62,788 nt of DNA from Candidatus Kapaibacterium sp. GTDB lineage: Bacteria; Bacteroidota; Ignavibacteria; Kapaibacteriales; UBA2268. The stretch spans positions 35,093-97,880 of the forward strand of contig JAPLFL010000122.1 of assembly GCA_026390695.1 (NCBI GenBank), in the 5' to 3' direction. Shown in pieces: positions 7,140-16,896 of this stretch. A program made the position numbers and the translations under genes. A model generated the notes under the pieces. The model was not told the origin of the DNA. It was given only the letters and a program-made list of their open reading frames with translations, and did no database searches. Every line of letters starts with the position of its first letter. Positions within the stretch are counted from its first letter, which is position 1.

Positions 7140-8321
7140 ATGGATAAACGTGATTATTATGAAGTACTGGAAATAGGTAAAAATGCCTCAAGTGATGAAA
7201 TAAAATCTCAGTACAGAAAAATGGCAATGAAATTCCATCCGGATAGAAATCCTGATGACAATGATGCTGAGAATAAATTTAAAGAAGCAACCGAAGCTTA
7301 TGAAGTACTCAGTGATAACGATAAGCGAGCCCGCTACGACCAGTATGGCTTTGCAGGTTTGCGGGGCAATGATTATTCTCAGTATAGCAATGCTAATGAT
7401 ATTTTTTCGCATTTCAGTGATATTTTCAGCAATTTTGGCTTCAGTGGCGGTGGTGGCAGTATATTTGATGATTTTTTCGGTGGAAGTTCTTCAGGTCGCC
7501 GCGGTTCGCGCCGCCAGCAAGGTGAGCGTGGCTCCGATATACGAATTAAATTACCTCTTACACTTGAAGAAATAGCAAAGAGTGTTGAAAAAACTTTAAA
7601 AATTAAAAGATTAACATCCTGTGAATCATGCCACGGCAGCGGAGCTAAGAGTGGATCTGATTCCAAGACATGTCCTACATGTAACGGAATGGGTGAAGTT
7701 CGTCAAGTTCGATCTACAGGATTTATGCAAATTTCAAATGTAACTGTATGTCCCAGTTGCAGCGGACGTGGACAGGTTATCAAGGACAAATGTTTGTCCT
7801 GTAATGGCGAAGGAAGAATAAGTGCCGAAGATACAGTTAAAGTTAATATACCTGCCGGTGTGGAACAAGGAAATTATCTTCCAGTAAGAACAAAAGGCAA
7901 TGCCGGCCGCTACGGTGGCGAATCAGGTGATTTAATAGTTGTGATAGAAGAAAAAGAACACGAATATTTCAAAAGAGAAGGCACAACAGTTATTTATGAT
8001 GCCGTAATAAGCTATCCTGAGGCTGCTTTAGGATGCGAACTTGAAATACCGACTCTTTTTGGGACAGATAGAATCAGAATTGATGCAGGCTCACAGCCCG
8101 GTTCGGTGATTCGGCTTAACGGTCGCGGTATTCCGCATCTCAATTCGGGAGCAAAAGGAGATTTACTTGTTTATTTAGATGTTTATGTACCTACAAGTTT
8201 AAATTCTAAAGAAAAAACTTTATTGAAGGAATTATCACAAAGTGATAATATATATCCAAAGAAGCGCCATAGCACAAAGTCAAAGGATTTTTTTGATAAA
8301 CTGAAGGATGCTTTGTTTTAA
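7140..8321 (+). CDS. dnaJ: Chaperone DnaJ (Hsp40)
   Basis: 393 residues with the full type I layout. The J domain at 1-70 contains HPD in KFHPDRNP. A Gly/Phe-rich stretch covers about 75-130. Four CxxCxGxG zinc-binding repeats lie at about 155-225 (CESCHGSG, CPTCNGMG, CPSCSGRG, CLSCNGEG), followed by the C-terminal substrate-binding beta domains. Partner of DnaK and GrpE in protein folding. Follows grpE by 23 bp and closes the pair before a long gene-free stretch. Confidence 0.98.
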   Translation: MDKRDYYEVLEIGKNASSDEIKSQYRKMAMKFHPDRNPDDNDAENKFKEATEAYEVLSDNDKRARYDQYGFAGLRGNDYSQYSNANDIFSHFSDIFSNFGFSGGGGSIFDDFFGGSSSGRRGSRRQQGERGSDIRIKLPLTLEEIAKSVEKTLKIKRLTSCESCHGSGAKSGSDSKTCPTCNGMGEVRQVRSTGFMQISNVTVCPSCSGRGQVIKDKCLSCNGEGRISAEDTVKVNIPAGVEQGNYLPVRTKGNAGRYGGESGDLIVVIEEKEHEYFKREGTTVIYDAVISYPEAALGCELEIPTLFGTDRIRIDAGSQPGSVIRLNGRGIPHLNSGAKGDLLVYLDVYVPTSLNSKEKTLLKELSQSDNIYPKKRHSTKSKDFFDKLKDALF

Positions 8322-8895
8322 ATTTTATTGTTTATATTAGAAATCCATTTTAGTCAAAAATTATTATTCATTTATTTAGGAATTTTATCGATATTTTTTT
8401 TCAACATTTTTAATCCGGTTTATTTGACAAATGCTCTCCCAAAGCATCTTTTGGAAGATTATTCGTGTTTCAATCAAAGTTCATCCTAATCAAAAGCGAT
8501 GATAATTGATGTGGTTGTTTTTTCATTTATTTAATCATTTTAAACATTTATTAGCTCATGATTAACATTATCACTAATTTAATTTTAAATAATAACTGCT
8601 ATTTCTTAAAAACCACTGCTTGAGATAGATTCAGCATTAGTTTTCAGCTTCAATTGTAAAAATAATATTAAATTAAAGTGATTATTTGTTAATTGGTATC
8701 ATTGTTGATAAGTAAATAATGGAAATAAGATAAGAAACGGATTTTTTTTCTTGCGTAATCTTTAAAATTAATATATATTGGATTTTTGTTTGAGAGTATT
8801 TTGAAAATTAAGTTAAAAGTCATGTTAAATATGAGAGAATTTTTAAAATACCGAAACAATGAGAAGTAGTAGTAGCTAAAATAAAGGGAAAAAAT
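8322..8895. other. Gene-free AT-rich stretch upstream of the GldM-like gene
   Basis: 574 bp of very AT-rich sequence with no convincing ORF, tRNA or strong terminator. Only short weak hairpins were noticed (for example CCAAA with TTTTGG near 8440-8464). It probably holds the promoter of the 8896-16034 cluster; no -10/-35 could be fixed by eye. Confidence 0.5.
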
Positions 8896-11193
8896 ATGTC
8901 AAAAGGCGGAGGAGCCGGTAAAGTATATTTTGTGCTTTATCTCGCAGTTGTTCTCGAATTATTAATCATTATTGTCGAGCGCGACGAAGCCGAAGAAGGC
9001 TTGCTTAGGAAACAAAGAGAATCGATGAAAATCGTCGAAAGTATTCTCTCTCAACTTCAGTCCGGTGCAGGAACAGAAGGAATTAACACCAGACCACAAG
9101 ACGAAATCACTGTACCTGAACCGGGTGTTCCATTAGAACAATTAGGTCTGCAGGGATTAAAAGATTATCGTACCTATTTGGTGGAAGTAGGTGTGACTGA
9201 TGTTAGCGAGGGCATAACCCGAAGGGAAGAGGACGATAAGGAATATAACCAAAAAATTAAGGACATGCTACAATTAGCCAATGTTCGTGATATTCAGTAT
9301 CAGCTCTTCTTCTATCCTATTCCGGGTACAACGGATAAAGATCCGTCTGCTCCGGGATTCCCATCTGATGAAGAATTAAAAAAGAATTTCAAGAATATCG
9401 AAAGCATTAGCATCGGTACAAAAATCCCATCTACTACTCTTAGTGGTGAATGGGAATTTTTAGGTTTACGAAAGCTTATGCTCGACACAGTTGAAACATA
9501 TAAAAATACTGTCAAAAATGCAGAAACCAGAAAAACTGACAAGCTTAGAGTTGCTGCCAATGATATTCTTCCTTTTTATACCGATGCTGCTTTAAATAAT
9601 TCATTAGACATTAAATATGCACCTAAAGATAGTACCATTTTTAAATATTCTGATGAAAAAAGCAAAGAAGATGTTGGTAAAATAGCTGGAGCCACACTGA
9701 AAAAAAGAACTTTTGTTGTGAATTTCAGACCAGAAAGAAAACAGGGCTGGTATAAACTCCGCTTCTTCTCTCAATCAAACAGGATTCTCGGTGTTCGTGG
9801 CGGAGAAAAAGTTGATCAGGTTAGTGATGAAACAACTGTCAATATCGGAACAGTTAAATTAACAGTGCGTGACTTACGTAAGGTTCAAAAAGAATTAACT
9901 TCCAAGTTAGAAAAATATACCTTACCACAACCTGAAGATTTTGATAAAGTTGGAATTGAAGGCGTAGAGAAAATGCTTAACGAAGCCACTGCTAAAGTAC
10001 GTGCTTCTAAAGATGATGATGCAAGAGAAACAATAGGTAAAATCGAACTTTACGGTTATATTCTTCAGTTATTATCACCTGGTCAATCAACAAACTTCAA
10101 ACAGAACAAGGGCTCAATCGAGTTTAACGTTCACGTATTGACTCCTACTCCACCTCCATCAGATCCTACGATTGATGTTCTTTATGAAAAAGAAATCTGC
10201 CGGCTTGATGCAACAAATATTTCCTTCAAAGTAAAAATTGGTAATTATAAAGCCGGTTCAAGCAGACTTACAGGCACTCTAACCGATAAAACCGGTAAAC
10301 AATATGAAGTAAAATTATCACCCGATCCTGCGGTTCAAAATGATCCGAATGCTCCTACTCAGTATTTCATCGGACAGGTTGATTATATTAAAGTCGAAAC
10401 TATACGCGAATATACTCTTAAACTGGAACACACCTTAAATGGTAAAGTTGGCCCGCTCTCGGAACGTGATGTATTTTTATGCCCATCTTTGGATAAAAGT
10501 AATATTGAAAATCTTAGCGACGCTATAGATCTATATTATGGTCAATCTTACGGCTTTAAGTTTACTCCACCATCCGGAACAAAGATTGGTGCAGATAAAT
10601 TTAAAATTACTATAACTCCTTATCAAAGTGGTAGTAATAACCAGAGTACGCCAATTACTTATCAAGGCTATAACCTTGACGAAACCGCTGTTTCCAAAAT
10701 ACCTTGTTCATGGTCTGATGCGGATATTGAAATTACTTGGGAAGACCCTGTATCTCAAAAATCCTTCCCTGTTTATCCAAGGAAGAAGTTTGAAGTGAAA
10801 CAAGAAGCTGTAAAAGTAAATGCAATTTCTAAAAATGCACCTGCTACAGGTTCCGAAGACAGATTGGTCTGCAAGTTCAGTGGCTCAATCGCAGAACTCA
10901 AAGATGTTCCGACGGGTAGTGATAAATTGCCAATTGTTAATATTTCAGCAGTAGTTTCAGGATCAAGTGTAAAAGGCTATTCGGCTTCTACTCCTCAAGT
11001 TGATTACAAAGGCGGAAGAGATTACACCGTTACTTTCTTCTTAACCGGAACAATGGGTGATGAAGATGCAATACGCGGAACAGTCGATATTAAGGTAACT
11101 TGCGAGACTACCAATCCTTGTCAGGAAGGGAAAAAAGAGAAACTAACCAAAACTATTAAATATAATGTAAGTTATACTCCCGGACAGGATTAA
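8896..11193 (+). CDS. GldM/PorM-like inner-membrane protein with long periplasmic part
   Basis: 765 residues. After a short Gly-rich cytoplasmic start comes one TM helix (about 10-27) with an embedded Glu, then an acidic/basic coiled segment (EAEEGLLRKQRE). About 700 periplasmic residues follow: helical up to roughly 230, then beta-rich repeats that look Ig-like. This one-TM plus helical bundle plus beta-domain layout resembles GldM/PorM, the T9SS motor subunit. It is about 250 residues longer, and the usual GldL/PorL partner is not adjacent. GGGAAAA precedes the ATG. First gene of a four-gene envelope cluster; the family call is inference from topology. Confidence 0.5.
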   Translation: MSKGGGAGKVYFVLYLAVVLELLIIIVERDEAEEGLLRKQRESMKIVESILSQLQSGAGTEGINTRPQDEITVPEPGVPLEQLGLQGLKDYRTYLVEVGVTDVSEGITRREEDDKEYNQKIKDMLQLANVRDIQYQLFFYPIPGTTDKDPSAPGFPSDEELKKNFKNIESISIGTKIPSTTLSGEWEFLGLRKLMLDTVETYKNTVKNAETRKTDKLRVAANDILPFYTDAALNNSLDIKYAPKDSTIFKYSDEKSKEDVGKIAGATLKKRTFVVNFRPERKQGWYKLRFFSQSNRILGVRGGEKVDQVSDETTVNIGTVKLTVRDLRKVQKELTSKLEKYTLPQPEDFDKVGIEGVEKMLNEATAKVRASKDDDARETIGKIELYGYILQLLSPGQSTNFKQNKGSIEFNVHVLTPTPPPSDPTIDVLYEKEICRLDATNISFKVKIGNYKAGSSRLTGTLTDKTGKQYEVKLSPDPAVQNDPNAPTQYFIGQVDYIKVETIREYTLKLEHTLNGKVGPLSERDVFLCPSLDKSNIENLSDAIDLYYGQSYGFKFTPPSGTKIGADKFKITITPYQSGSNNQSTPITYQGYNLDETAVSKIPCSWSDADIEITWEDPVSQKSFPVYPRKKFEVKQEAVKVNAISKNAPATGSEDRLVCKFSGSIAELKDVPTGSDKLPIVNISAVVSGSSVKGYSASTPQVDYKGGRDYTVTFFLTGTMGDEDAIRGTVDIKVTCETTNPCQEGKKEKLTKTIKYNVSYTPGQD

Positions 11194-11232
11194 TTAATTT
11201 ATTAGAGAAAAATTTTAGAAAGAGGCATAAAT

Positions 11233-13095
11233 ATGAGAAAAAAACTATATTTCGGATTGATAGGTTTACTGTTTCTAATCCCTTATGTTAAATCAACCGC
11301 ACAAGTTGAAATTCAAAATGATGAAATTGCTAATATTCTTAAGCAAAGTCGAAATTATAGGTATGGCGATATTTCAGTGTTAAGATTAGTTTCTTCGGCT
11401 GAAAAACTTAAACCAATTCTTCAAAAAAGCACTAAAACAGCCGGTCCGGGTAATTCAATTGATGATTGCTTTAAAACTGCAACTCCAGAAGAAATTGCCG
11501 CTGCAGAACAAATTAAATATCAGGCTCGCGAGTTCTTGAAAAATGAAGAACTTGATGTAAAGGGCTTTATGACCGGTCTCAGAAAGAAAAAAATGAAACC
11601 GCTCCCAACTGATGCTTTGGCCAAGTGCTTACTTGACTTTATCAGCGATTCAATGAATACCAAACCACAGGAATTCAACGGTTATATAATTACCAACCGA
11701 ATCAATCCTAAAGCTACTTCTTTCAAGGTTAATATTATTGGCTTCATTGCCGCTTATACCCAAGAAGGAGAAACTGCCAACCTAATAACCGATCTTAAAA
11801 ACGTTGATCCTAATAACGTTTTTTCTCATAGCAGACTTGAATCTTATTATATAAAAATGGATGGCAAAGATTCTTTACTCAAAGGATTTCTTGAAGACGC
11901 CGTTATCAGGCAGTGGGATGTTGTCGATGTAACTCAGAAGTTACAGAATATTGACGATATGGCTCCATTAGTACCCAAAAAATACGGTGTAACTACCTGG
12001 CTTGTTGACCGTCCGGGACCATATCTTGATGCCGAAGATATTCCGAAATTTACAAGAATCACCGAAGGTTTACCTGAAGATTACAAGCCAAACCTTCCTG
12101 CAGTAGCAGCAGGTGTAGCTATTGATACAATTAATTCAATGAATGAAATTACAGTCGGTAATGACATCATTCGTTGGAGAAATTATGAAATCGGGTATTT
12201 GCGCGATAAATCAGGCAATATAAGAATTGATCCTAAAACCAATCAGCCTATGGTTGATCCTAACAGATCTATCCTAAATGATTTCTTCCCAAAATTCGGT
12301 TTTGAATTAAAATACGGCAATGAAAATATCAACATGCCTTCTCTCTGGAGCCAGAGACTTGCTCTCAGCGGTTACCTTGAAGGATGGAAATTAGGAGTAA
12401 TACTTCCACCGACCGATTATGCCAATTCAATGTCAAAATCATTTGGTGATGGCTCTAAACTCGCTTATACAAATTTTGGAATAGTTGGCTCGGTTGACTT
12501 CCCAATTAAAATGTTCAATAGCAAAAGTATTTTTAATCTTTCAGCATCCGGAGCTTTCGGTGAACCAAAAGATTTTGTGAACAAACAGGCAAGAGCCACC
12601 GGAATACGTACTGATAAATACAATATTTATGCCGACTACATTCCACGTTTTGATGCCAGACTGCTTTATACATTTGGTGTTAAAATAGGCGAAAACACTT
12701 CTAATCCTGATGATTATCAATTACGTTTCGGTATCGGTGGCGCAGTATATAGTGTGGATACATATTCAAAAAGACTTGACAGCACTGTTATTGATCCAAA
12801 AACAAGAAAACCAGTTGAATATACAACTTTCTGGAAAGAAACCGATAAATTTATTGGCGGAATCACAGCAAAAATCGACTTTCTTGCCAAAAGCAAGAAT
12901 TTACCACTCGGAATAACCATGCAATATTTTGATGAATCTATTTTATCTGATATATGGGCACAAAAAACCTTAATTGATGATGCACTATTCTTAAGATTCG
13001 ATTTGAATTTTTATTATAATTTAAAAATTAATCCGAGAGCATGGGAAAATACAAGTTTAATCCAGCCAGCTCTCAGATTGATTATTTTGTATTAA
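11233..13095 (+). CDS. Secreted/outer-membrane protein with barrel-like C-terminal half
   Basis: 620 residues; no family recognised. A clear signal peptide occupies residues 1-23 (ends KSTA-Q). The first ~330 residues are mixed helical and polar. From about 350 on, alternating strands rich in Tyr, Gly and aromatic ends (LEGWKLGVILPP, RFGIGGAVYSV) suggest an outer-membrane barrel. The chain ends LIQPALRLIILY, with a terminal aromatic as in barrel proteins. It lies 39 bp after the GldM-like gene with an AGAGG motif before the ATG, so the two are probably cotranscribed and may contact each other across the periplasm. Confidence 0.6.
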   Translation: MRKKLYFGLIGLLFLIPYVKSTAQVEIQNDEIANILKQSRNYRYGDISVLRLVSSAEKLKPILQKSTKTAGPGNSIDDCFKTATPEEIAAAEQIKYQAREFLKNEELDVKGFMTGLRKKKMKPLPTDALAKCLLDFISDSMNTKPQEFNGYIITNRINPKATSFKVNIIGFIAAYTQEGETANLITDLKNVDPNNVFSHSRLESYYIKMDGKDSLLKGFLEDAVIRQWDVVDVTQKLQNIDDMAPLVPKKYGVTTWLVDRPGPYLDAEDIPKFTRITEGLPEDYKPNLPAVAAGVAIDTINSMNEITVGNDIIRWRNYEIGYLRDKSGNIRIDPKTNQPMVDPNRSILNDFFPKFGFELKYGNENINMPSLWSQRLALSGYLEGWKLGVILPPTDYANSMSKSFGDGSKLAYTNFGIVGSVDFPIKMFNSKSIFNLSASGAFGEPKDFVNKQARATGIRTDKYNIYADYIPRFDARLLYTFGVKIGENTSNPDDYQLRFGIGGAVYSVDTYSKRLDSTVIDPKTRKPVEYTTFWKETDKFIGGITAKIDFLAKSKNLPLGITMQYFDESILSDIWAQKTLIDDALFLRFDLNFYYNLKINPRAWENTSLIQPALRLIILY

Positions 13096-13165
13096 TTAAG
13101 AAGTATCATTTATTAAACATTTAATATCAATGATTCATTTTTTAAAAATAAAAGAAGAATTAAAC

Positions 13166-14629
13166 ATGAAAAGAAAATTATTTTTGATTATAGCTTTCAC
13201 AGTATTCTCAGTACTTTCAGTATTTGCCAAAACCAAAGAAGAAGATGAGATGATTAAAAGTTTGAGAAGGATCAACCCTGACGTCGTTAAATATTTCCCA
13301 CGTTGGAAACTTACCGAACCAGACCTTCAGATAAAAGTTTATTTATCACTTCTGACATCCGGTTTTGCAGAGCATCAACTTGATCCTCAGAATATTGTGA
13401 TCATTGCAATACCTCCGACCAAGAAGGATAAATCCTTTGAAATTCTATCCATCACATGCGGAGAAATAACTGTTTCATCGGCAGATATTGAAAGATCTTT
13501 CGGAGGATTAAACTCAAATTTGATAAAGATACTTAATGGTGCCAATACATTTGGCGGAGTCAAATCCGGTGGTGGAAAAACTGGTGGTAAAGCAGGTAAA
13601 AAACAATTAGATGATTATCCACCAAGAGATTATGATTACGAAGATATTCCAATCGAAAGAGAAATTAAACCTGACGAGGCAAAAGTTATTATCAGCTTTC
13701 TCCAACCATCTTTAAAGAAATATAATCAGGCAATTTCTGTCTCTTTGTTCGATCAGTTCTTGCTTTTCGGAGAATCTGGATATTCGATTTTATCATCAAC
13801 CGGTACAGATAATATTGGTTATCCATTTACATATTCCGGAGAATCTCACGTATATGCTACAGTTCCTGTCTTGGAAAATAAGAATATGGAGCTAAAGAAT
13901 AATTTCCCAATATTACTCAATATGCGCCTTGGCGGCTCATACCGAGTTAATTCGGATGCTAATAACGGATTTCTTCAATCAGTTTTACCTTCAAGAGTTT
14001 TAAATGCAGGTCCAGGTGGAAAAATCGGAGCAGGATTTGACTTCTATTATCCTGATATGCCAGAATTAGGAATATCTGTAAATGCAGAATTTCCAATGAA
14101 AAAGTTCGCTGATTTTCATGCAGATGATACTTACGGTTCATATACCGATACAAAACGAGTTAAATTTGTCGATCCTTTAAGAAGAGACACTTTAAGAGTT
14201 TCTCCATTACTCAGAACAACCGGAAACGTGAGCTTGTTCTATAATTTATGGATAGATGAGAAAAATCCAATACATTACTTTAGATTTGATTTAGGATTTA
14301 ATTACTTTGAAATCAAAGAAGGCGGACTTTATCAGGACAACGGCTGGAGTTTTAATCCTAATCCCGGAGTAGTTAAAGGTCTTGCAACTTATAAACCTAA
14401 TGAATTAGGTGACTGGGCATTCTTTAAAGTAGAATACCGCAATCAATCAGCACATCCATTTGGATTAAGCTTTCAATATGCAAATCAAATCGGCTTGGCA
14501 AGAATATATATTCCGGTTTTCAATTGGTTATATCTTGAAGCAAAATATGCAACACCACTCAGAGGTTTAAGACCTTATGAAATAAGAAATTACTTTATGT
14601 TATCGCCTGTTTTAAGATTTGCTATGTAA
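13166..14629 (+). CDS. Outer-membrane barrel-like protein, unknown
   Basis: 487 residues from the ATG at 13166, chosen because it directly opens a signal peptide (MKRKLFLIIAF ... SVFA). An in-frame ATG at 13130 would add 12 polar residues before it. A Gly/Lys-rich linker (GGGKTGGKAGKK) near residues 140-155 separates an N-terminal globular part from a beta-strand-rich C-terminal half. The protein ends MLSPVLRFAM, similar to the QPALRLIILY end of the preceding protein, so the two may be distant relatives. Third gene of the envelope cluster. Function unknown. Confidence 0.6.
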   Translation: MKRKLFLIIAFTVFSVLSVFAKTKEEDEMIKSLRRINPDVVKYFPRWKLTEPDLQIKVYLSLLTSGFAEHQLDPQNIVIIAIPPTKKDKSFEILSITCGEITVSSADIERSFGGLNSNLIKILNGANTFGGVKSGGGKTGGKAGKKQLDDYPPRDYDYEDIPIEREIKPDEAKVIISFLQPSLKKYNQAISVSLFDQFLLFGESGYSILSSTGTDNIGYPFTYSGESHVYATVPVLENKNMELKNNFPILLNMRLGGSYRVNSDANNGFLQSVLPSRVLNAGPGGKIGAGFDFYYPDMPELGISVNAEFPMKKFADFHADDTYGSYTDTKRVKFVDPLRRDTLRVSPLLRTTGNVSLFYNLWIDEKNPIHYFRFDLGFNYFEIKEGGLYQDNGWSFNPNPGVVKGLATYKPNELGDWAFFKVEYRNQSAHPFGLSFQYANQIGLARIYIPVFNWLYLEAKYATPLRGLRPYEIRNYFMLSPVLRFAM

Positions 14630-14687
14630 TTTTATAAAACAATTATTGTAGAAATTAGTTAAATTATTTAAAAAAACCGGAACCACA

Positions 14688-16034
14688 ATGCAGCATAAGG
14701 GGGCATGTAAATTAATCATTTACATATTTATAGTTATTTTTTTAACGAGTAGCAAATTATTTTCAATAAATGAAAAACAAGTAGCCGATTCCGTACAAAA
14801 AGCAAAAGAATTGTTAGAAGATGCTACTGTAAAGTCAGCACAAAAAGAAATTGAAATAACCATCAGAAACGTTGATATTACCAAGTTTCCTGATATTAGT
14901 ATAATCGTAGAAGCCTTCAATATTTTCGGACAGCCTCTTGACACTTTATTACCCGAAAAACTGACAATCGTCGAAAATGGAGTCGAGAAAAAAGTAATTT
15001 CTGTCAAAAAAATCTCTGTCCATGAGCGTGTACCGGTTGATTTTGTCTTTATTATTGATAAAACCGGATCAATGCAGAAATATATAGATGCCGTTAAATC
15101 AAATGTTCAGGTTCTGATGTCATCGCTTGTTAAAAGAGGAATTGATTATCGGCTTGGTTTGGTTCTTTTCTCTGATGCAGTTGAAAAACGATTTCCTTTG
15201 ACAGATAATGTAAACACATTCCTAAGTTGGATAAATCCGGTTGTTGCAGAACGCGGTGGCGATGAACCTGAAAATGCTCTCGAGGCAATCAGAACAGCCG
15301 CAGAATTCAAATTCAGACCCTCAGCCAATAAAGTTGGAATAATTTTAACTGATGCACCTTATCATCAGGCTGGTGAAAAAGGTGACGGTACTACTGATTT
15401 CACAACGGAATCAATGATTAAATTTCTCAAGGAAAAAGAATTTCGTTTGTTTACCATCACTCCCCCACGCCTGAATAATTATCGAAAAATAGCATCCAAA
15501 ACACGCGGGAATACTTATGATATAGAATACCCGTTTTCAAATATTCTTGATAATTTTTCGAATCAATTAACAAATTTATTTGCTCTGAAATATATGACAA
15601 ATCAGCCGGCAATACCGGATTCGATAAATATTGCTCTTCTAAACGAAAAAAAGCAGGAATTAGTTCATAAGGTCATACCGATAGTTGAATTAGGAAGAAA
15701 ATTAATCATTGAAAATTTGTTATATAAAACCAATAGCGCAGAGCTTTCTATGGCTGTACCGGAACTTGAAGTTTTAACTGAGTTTTTAACTAATAAACAG
15801 AATGTTAGAATCATGGTTGAAGGCCATACTGATGATCGTGGTTCAGACAAATTAAACGACAGGCTCTCACTCCTTCGGGCTGAGAGTGTTAAAAGATATT
15901 TAATTAAAAAGAATATAGCTGCTACCAGAATTAAAACAACCGGATTTGGAAAACGCCGTCCCATTGCCGATAACACTACGGATTTTGGCAGGAGTATCAA
16001 CCGAAGAACTGAGATAGTTATTTTATCGAAATAA
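14688..16034 (+). CDS. VWA-OmpA fusion protein (peptidoglycan-anchored)
   Basis: 448 residues. A signal peptide/anchor (about 1-27) is followed by a von Willebrand A domain at about 118-300. Its MIDAS motif DKTGS lies in FIIDKTGSM, with a later T and the LTDAP loop. An OmpA-like peptidoglycan-binding domain at about 335-448 carries VEGHTDDRG, the LSLLRAESVKRYL helix, and NRRTEI. The protein would bind cell wall in the periplasm and offer a metal-dependent adhesion face. Last gene of the 8896-16034 cluster, followed by a terminator. In T9SS the OmpA-like PorE plays an analogous anchoring role, but it lacks VWA. Confidence 0.85.
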   Translation: MQHKGACKLIIYIFIVIFLTSSKLFSINEKQVADSVQKAKELLEDATVKSAQKEIEITIRNVDITKFPDISIIVEAFNIFGQPLDTLLPEKLTIVENGVEKKVISVKKISVHERVPVDFVFIIDKTGSMQKYIDAVKSNVQVLMSSLVKRGIDYRLGLVLFSDAVEKRFPLTDNVNTFLSWINPVVAERGGDEPENALEAIRTAAEFKFRPSANKVGIILTDAPYHQAGEKGDGTTDFTTESMIKFLKEKEFRLFTITPPRLNNYRKIASKTRGNTYDIEYPFSNILDNFSNQLTNLFALKYMTNQPAIPDSINIALLNEKKQELVHKVIPIVELGRKLIIENLLYKTNSAELSMAVPELEVLTEFLTNKQNVRIMVEGHTDDRGSDKLNDRLSLLRAESVKRYLIKKNIAATRIKTTGFGKRRPIADNTTDFGRSINRRTEIVILSK

Positions 16035-16056
16035 TTCTCAATTTTAAAAGTATTAA

Positions 16057-16088
16057 AAAGGTCAGGTAATTATCTGACCTTTTTTTTA
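16057..16088 (+). terminator. Rho-independent terminator closing the envelope cluster
   Basis: AGGTCAG and CTGACCT form a perfect 7-bp stem around GTAATTAT, followed by eight T. It lies just after the VWA-OmpA stop. Confidence 0.9.
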
Positions 16089-16141
16089 TAAAAAATAATT
16101 CCGTGTTTAAATCGTTTATACTTTTTTAATATGGTGAATAA

Positions 16142-16759
16142 ATGGAAAATGTGCAAATTGACACCGCAGGTCTAACTTTCGACAAAGTCTGGCTTATGTT
16201 TCAAGAAACAAAAGAAATGTTTAAAGAAACTGATAAAAAGTTTCAGGATACTGATAAAAAGTTTCAGGATACTGATAAAAAGTTTCAGGATACTGATAAA
16301 AAGTTTCAGGATACTGATAAAAAACTCAAGAAGCTCGAAGGGCTTTTTACCAGCCAATGGGGGAAATTAATTGAATCATTGGTAGAGGGCGATTTAGTAA
16401 AAATTCTCAATCAAAAGGGTATTAAGGTGAACAATACTCAGGAAAGAGTTAAAGGATTTCGTTCTGGCAGACAGTTTGAATTTGATATTATTGCTGAAAA
16501 TGGTGAAGAAATAGTCGTTGTTGAAGTAAAGACCACTCTAAGCAACACTGATGTAAAGGAATTTTTAGAAGAATTAAATTATTTCAAAGAAGTTTTACCA
16601 AGATATAAGGAAAATAAAGTTTTCGGAGCAGTTGCCTATTTACGTATTGATGGGAACTGTGATCGTTTTGCAGAGCGTAAAGGTTTATTTGTTATCCGAG
16701 CAACTGGAAACAGTGCTTCTATAATTAATTCTGATAATTTTATACCTAAAGCTTTTTAA
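16142..16759 (+). CDS. Coiled-coil repeat protein with PD-(D/E)XK nuclease-like domain
   Basis: 205 residues. Residues about 29-60 are a tandem heptad TDKKFQD encoded by an exact 21-bp repeat (16229-16312, four copies plus a part). Residues 90-205 resemble the DUF3782/PD-(D/E)XK family: a GRQFEFDIIAENG strand with Asp, then VVVEVKTT (ExK core motif). The nuclease-like core could bind or cut DNA, but activity is not shown. The repeat number could change by slippage in steps of seven residues, keeping frame and heptad register. Stands alone, convergent with glnS. Confidence 0.7.
   Translation: MENVQIDTAGLTFDKVWLMFQETKEMFKETDKKFQDTDKKFQDTDKKFQDTDKKFQDTDKKLKKLEGLFTSQWGKLIESLVEGDLVKILNQKGIKVNNTQERVKGFRSGRQFEFDIIAENGEEIVVVEVKTTLSNTDVKEFLEELNYFKEVLPRYKENKVFGAVAYLRIDGNCDRFAERKGLFVIRATGNSASIINSDNFIPKAF
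16229..16324 (+). repeat. 21-bp in-frame tandem repeat
   Basis: Four identical 21-bp units start at 16229, 16250, 16271 and 16292, each beginning ACTGATAAAAAG. A fifth, partial unit follows at 16313. Each unit encodes TDKKFQD. The exact identity at DNA level implies recent expansion or ongoing homogenisation. Confidence 0.97.
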
Positions 16760-16896
16760 ATAATTGTCAGTTATGAGTTATCAGTATAAATGATAATAAA
16801 TACAAAATAATTCTTTTAGCAATTAAATATTTAAAGTAATCATGAAATTTGAAGGATTACGATACACTTTAACAAAGACAATTTAATCAGTCAATT

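Noticed and set aside
16142-16759. Toxin-antitoxin gene
   Set aside because: It is alone, and the repeat-plus-nuclease layout fits DUF3782-like proteins better; no partner gene.
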